Assembly: GCF_905175375.1 (NCBI RefSeq)
Contig: NZ_CAJIMS010000001.1
Span: forward strand, 1,736,001-1,800,000
Source: Chryseobacterium aquaeductus
GTDB lineage: Bacteria; Bacteroidota; Bacteroidia; Flavobacteriales; Weeksellaceae
Reading direction: 5' to 3'
Length of the DNA stretch: 64,000 nucleotides
Part shown: in pieces, positions 63,060 to 64,000 of the stretch
Layout of the letters: each line of letters starts with the position of its first letter
How positions within the stretch are numbered: the stretch's first letter is position 1
The notes under the pieces: generated by a model
What the model saw: the letters and a program-made list of their open reading frames with translations, nothing else
Told to the model about the DNA's origin: nothing
The model's database searches: none
Position numbers and translations under genes: made by a program

Positions 63060-64000
63060 ATGACTAAACTCTACAAATTATGTTACAGAATTGGCAAGAT
63101 TGATCATTTATTCAAATTTTTGCTAATAGTTACTGCTATTTTTGCATGTGTCACTACAAAAGTAAAAGCTCAGGTGAGTGCTTATACTTTTGCGCAATCT
63201 TCAGGAACATATACTTCAGTATTTGGAACCGTACTGGGAACTGCTACAGGAAATGCATCTGCTACTAACTTAAACAGTGTAGTATATCCTGTTACTTTAC
63301 CATTTAATTTTAATTTTAATGGTGTGTTATATTCTTCGATTAATGTTTCCACCAATGGTTTTATTACATTTGGATCTGTGGTTCCTACAACCACTAATAC
63401 AACACCAATTTCGGGTACAGCTTTGTATGATGGAGCAATCTCTGCATGGGGAAGAGATTTAAGCAGTTATTTTGATGTTAATTCTAGAACTGGAAGTATA
63501 GTTTGGGAAACGGTAGGTACTGCACCTAACAGAGAAGTAGTAGTAGAATGGAAAAATTTCAGAACGAATTCTGCAACTGCTGTAACGTCAATTTATTCCT
63601 TTTCATTTCAGATTAGATTGTCTGAAACATCCAATATTATAAAGGTTGTTTACGATTCTGGAAGTTATCTCGTAGGAAGTACTGCAGTAACAGGAACTAC
63701 ACAAGTAGGTTTACGAGGCAGCTCAAACTTTGATTTTAATAATAGATTAAATGACACTTCAACAGAATACTTTAATTCTACGGCAGGAATTACTAATACG
63801 AGTTCACAAGCATTTAATACTACAGCTGCAATCCCAGGAATGCCAACTTCCGGACTTACTTATTCATGGACGCCGCCTTCATGTTATGCTCCCTTAAGTG
63901 TTTCTACCTCTAATCCTACGACTAATTCTGTTGATGTATCTTGGGTAGCGTCACCTTCATTACCTTCCGGTGGTTATGATATTTATTACAATACATCAAG
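63060..64000 (+). CDS. Partial paralogue of the upstream T9SS surface protein (3' end outside window)
   Basis: Open from ATG 63060 to the window edge (313 codons). Signal peptide MTKLYKLCYRIGKIDHLFKF, then a hydrophobic stretch ending KVKAQ. The following ~240 residues match the N-terminal domain of the gene at 60002: QSSGT, GTATGNASATNLNS, VYPVTLP, NVSTNGF, YDGAISAWGRD and GTAPNREV are shared, and the first FN3-like module (PSGGYDIYYNTS) has just begun. It is therefore a tandem duplicate; the rest, including any T9SS tail, is not visible. A weak -7-like box (TATATTTA, 63034-63041) lies 18 bases upstream. Confidence 0.88.
   Translation, partial: MTKLYKLCYRIGKIDHLFKFLLIVTAIFACVTTKVKAQVSAYTFAQSSGTYTSVFGTVLGTATGNASATNLNSVVYPVTLPFNFNFNGVLYSSINVSTNGFITFGSVVPTTTNTTPISGTALYDGAISAWGRDLSSYFDVNSRTGSIVWETVGTAPNREVVVEWKNFRTNSATAVTSIYSFSFQIRLSETSNIIKVVYDSGSYLVGSTAVTGTTQVGLRGSSNFDFNNRLNDTSTEYFNSTAGITNTSSQAFNTTAAIPGMPTSGLTYSWTPPSCYAPLSVSTSNPTTNSVDVSWVASPSLPSGGYDIYYNTS

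Noticed and set aside
1..64000. tRNA, rRNA, CRISPR arrays, insertion sequences, prophage or integrase genes
   Set aside because: I looked on both strands and saw none. No transposase, integrase, regularly spaced repeats or cloverleaf sequences were recognised, though a tRNAscan or CRISPR search was not possible.

Overview
The window is chromosomal DNA from a member of the Flavobacteriia, most like Chryseobacterium and relatives (Weeksellaceae). Support comes from the A+T-rich base composition, the Bacteroidota promoter form TAnnTTTG upstream of many genes, two complete proteins with C-terminal type IX secretion (T9SS) sorting domains, a CcoN-CcoO fusion in the cbb3 oxidase operon, and many small lipoproteins. 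No rRNA, tRNA, CRISPR array, insertion sequence or phage module was seen. Most of the window is ordinary core genome.

Layout, 1-16 kb: the tail of an unknown gene and an outer-membrane barrel protein; class II and class I fumarases transcribed divergently; a small His-tailed membrane protein; a secreted GH13 amylase; release factor 1 (prfA); a secreted prolyl oligopeptidase; the large subunit of methylmalonyl-CoA mutase; a stress-protein-like gene; and a two-domain fasciclin lipoprotein.

16.4-20.4 kb is the most unusual part. It starts with a short transcription unit that looks like an RNA gene (promoter, folded segment, terminator), which holds a 25-codon reading frame. A second folded element follows, then rtcB (RNA ligase) with its C-terminus lost. 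rtcB runs out of frame into the first ~31 codons of prfH, the ribosome-rescue factor usually paired with rtcB. That prfH fragment is joined in frame to an unrelated TPR-like tail. Next come a dipeptide epimerase gene broken by one extra T and two tandem haem lipoproteins. This reads as a damaged RNA/ribosome-repair locus.

20.4-37.5 kb: meaB (the chaperone GTPase for the mutase); a DUF4251 lipoprotein; an M48 metalloprotease lipoprotein; a run of minus-strand genes (pgi, a ParE-type toxin-antitoxin pair, folD, queE, a polyprenyl-phosphate sugar transferase, an MlaE/MlaF-type lipid ABC transporter, an outer-membrane barrel protein); a DUF4349 lipoprotein; an acyl-CoA dehydrogenase; a DoxX-like protein; an AI-2E-family permease; and lon.

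37.7-48.2 kb, plus strand: a PpiD-like periplasmic foldase, an MCE protein, two Fe-S proteins of the heterodisulfide-reductase type, a glycosyltransferase/flippase pair, a lipoprotein and serS. 48.2-57.2 kb, minus strand: a complete cbb3 cytochrome oxidase locus (ccoI, ccoS, ccoNO, ccoQ, ccoP, ccoG, fixH, SafE-like), with a Crp/Fnr regulator divergent from it. 57.2-64 kb: that regulator, panB, a small membrane protein, an RluA-type pseudouridine synthase, and two tandem paralogous large cell-surface proteins, the second cut by the window edge.

Together the genes describe an aerobic or microaerobic heterotroph with high-affinity respiration, propionate/methylmalonyl-CoA metabolism, polysaccharide synthesis and T9SS-based secretion.
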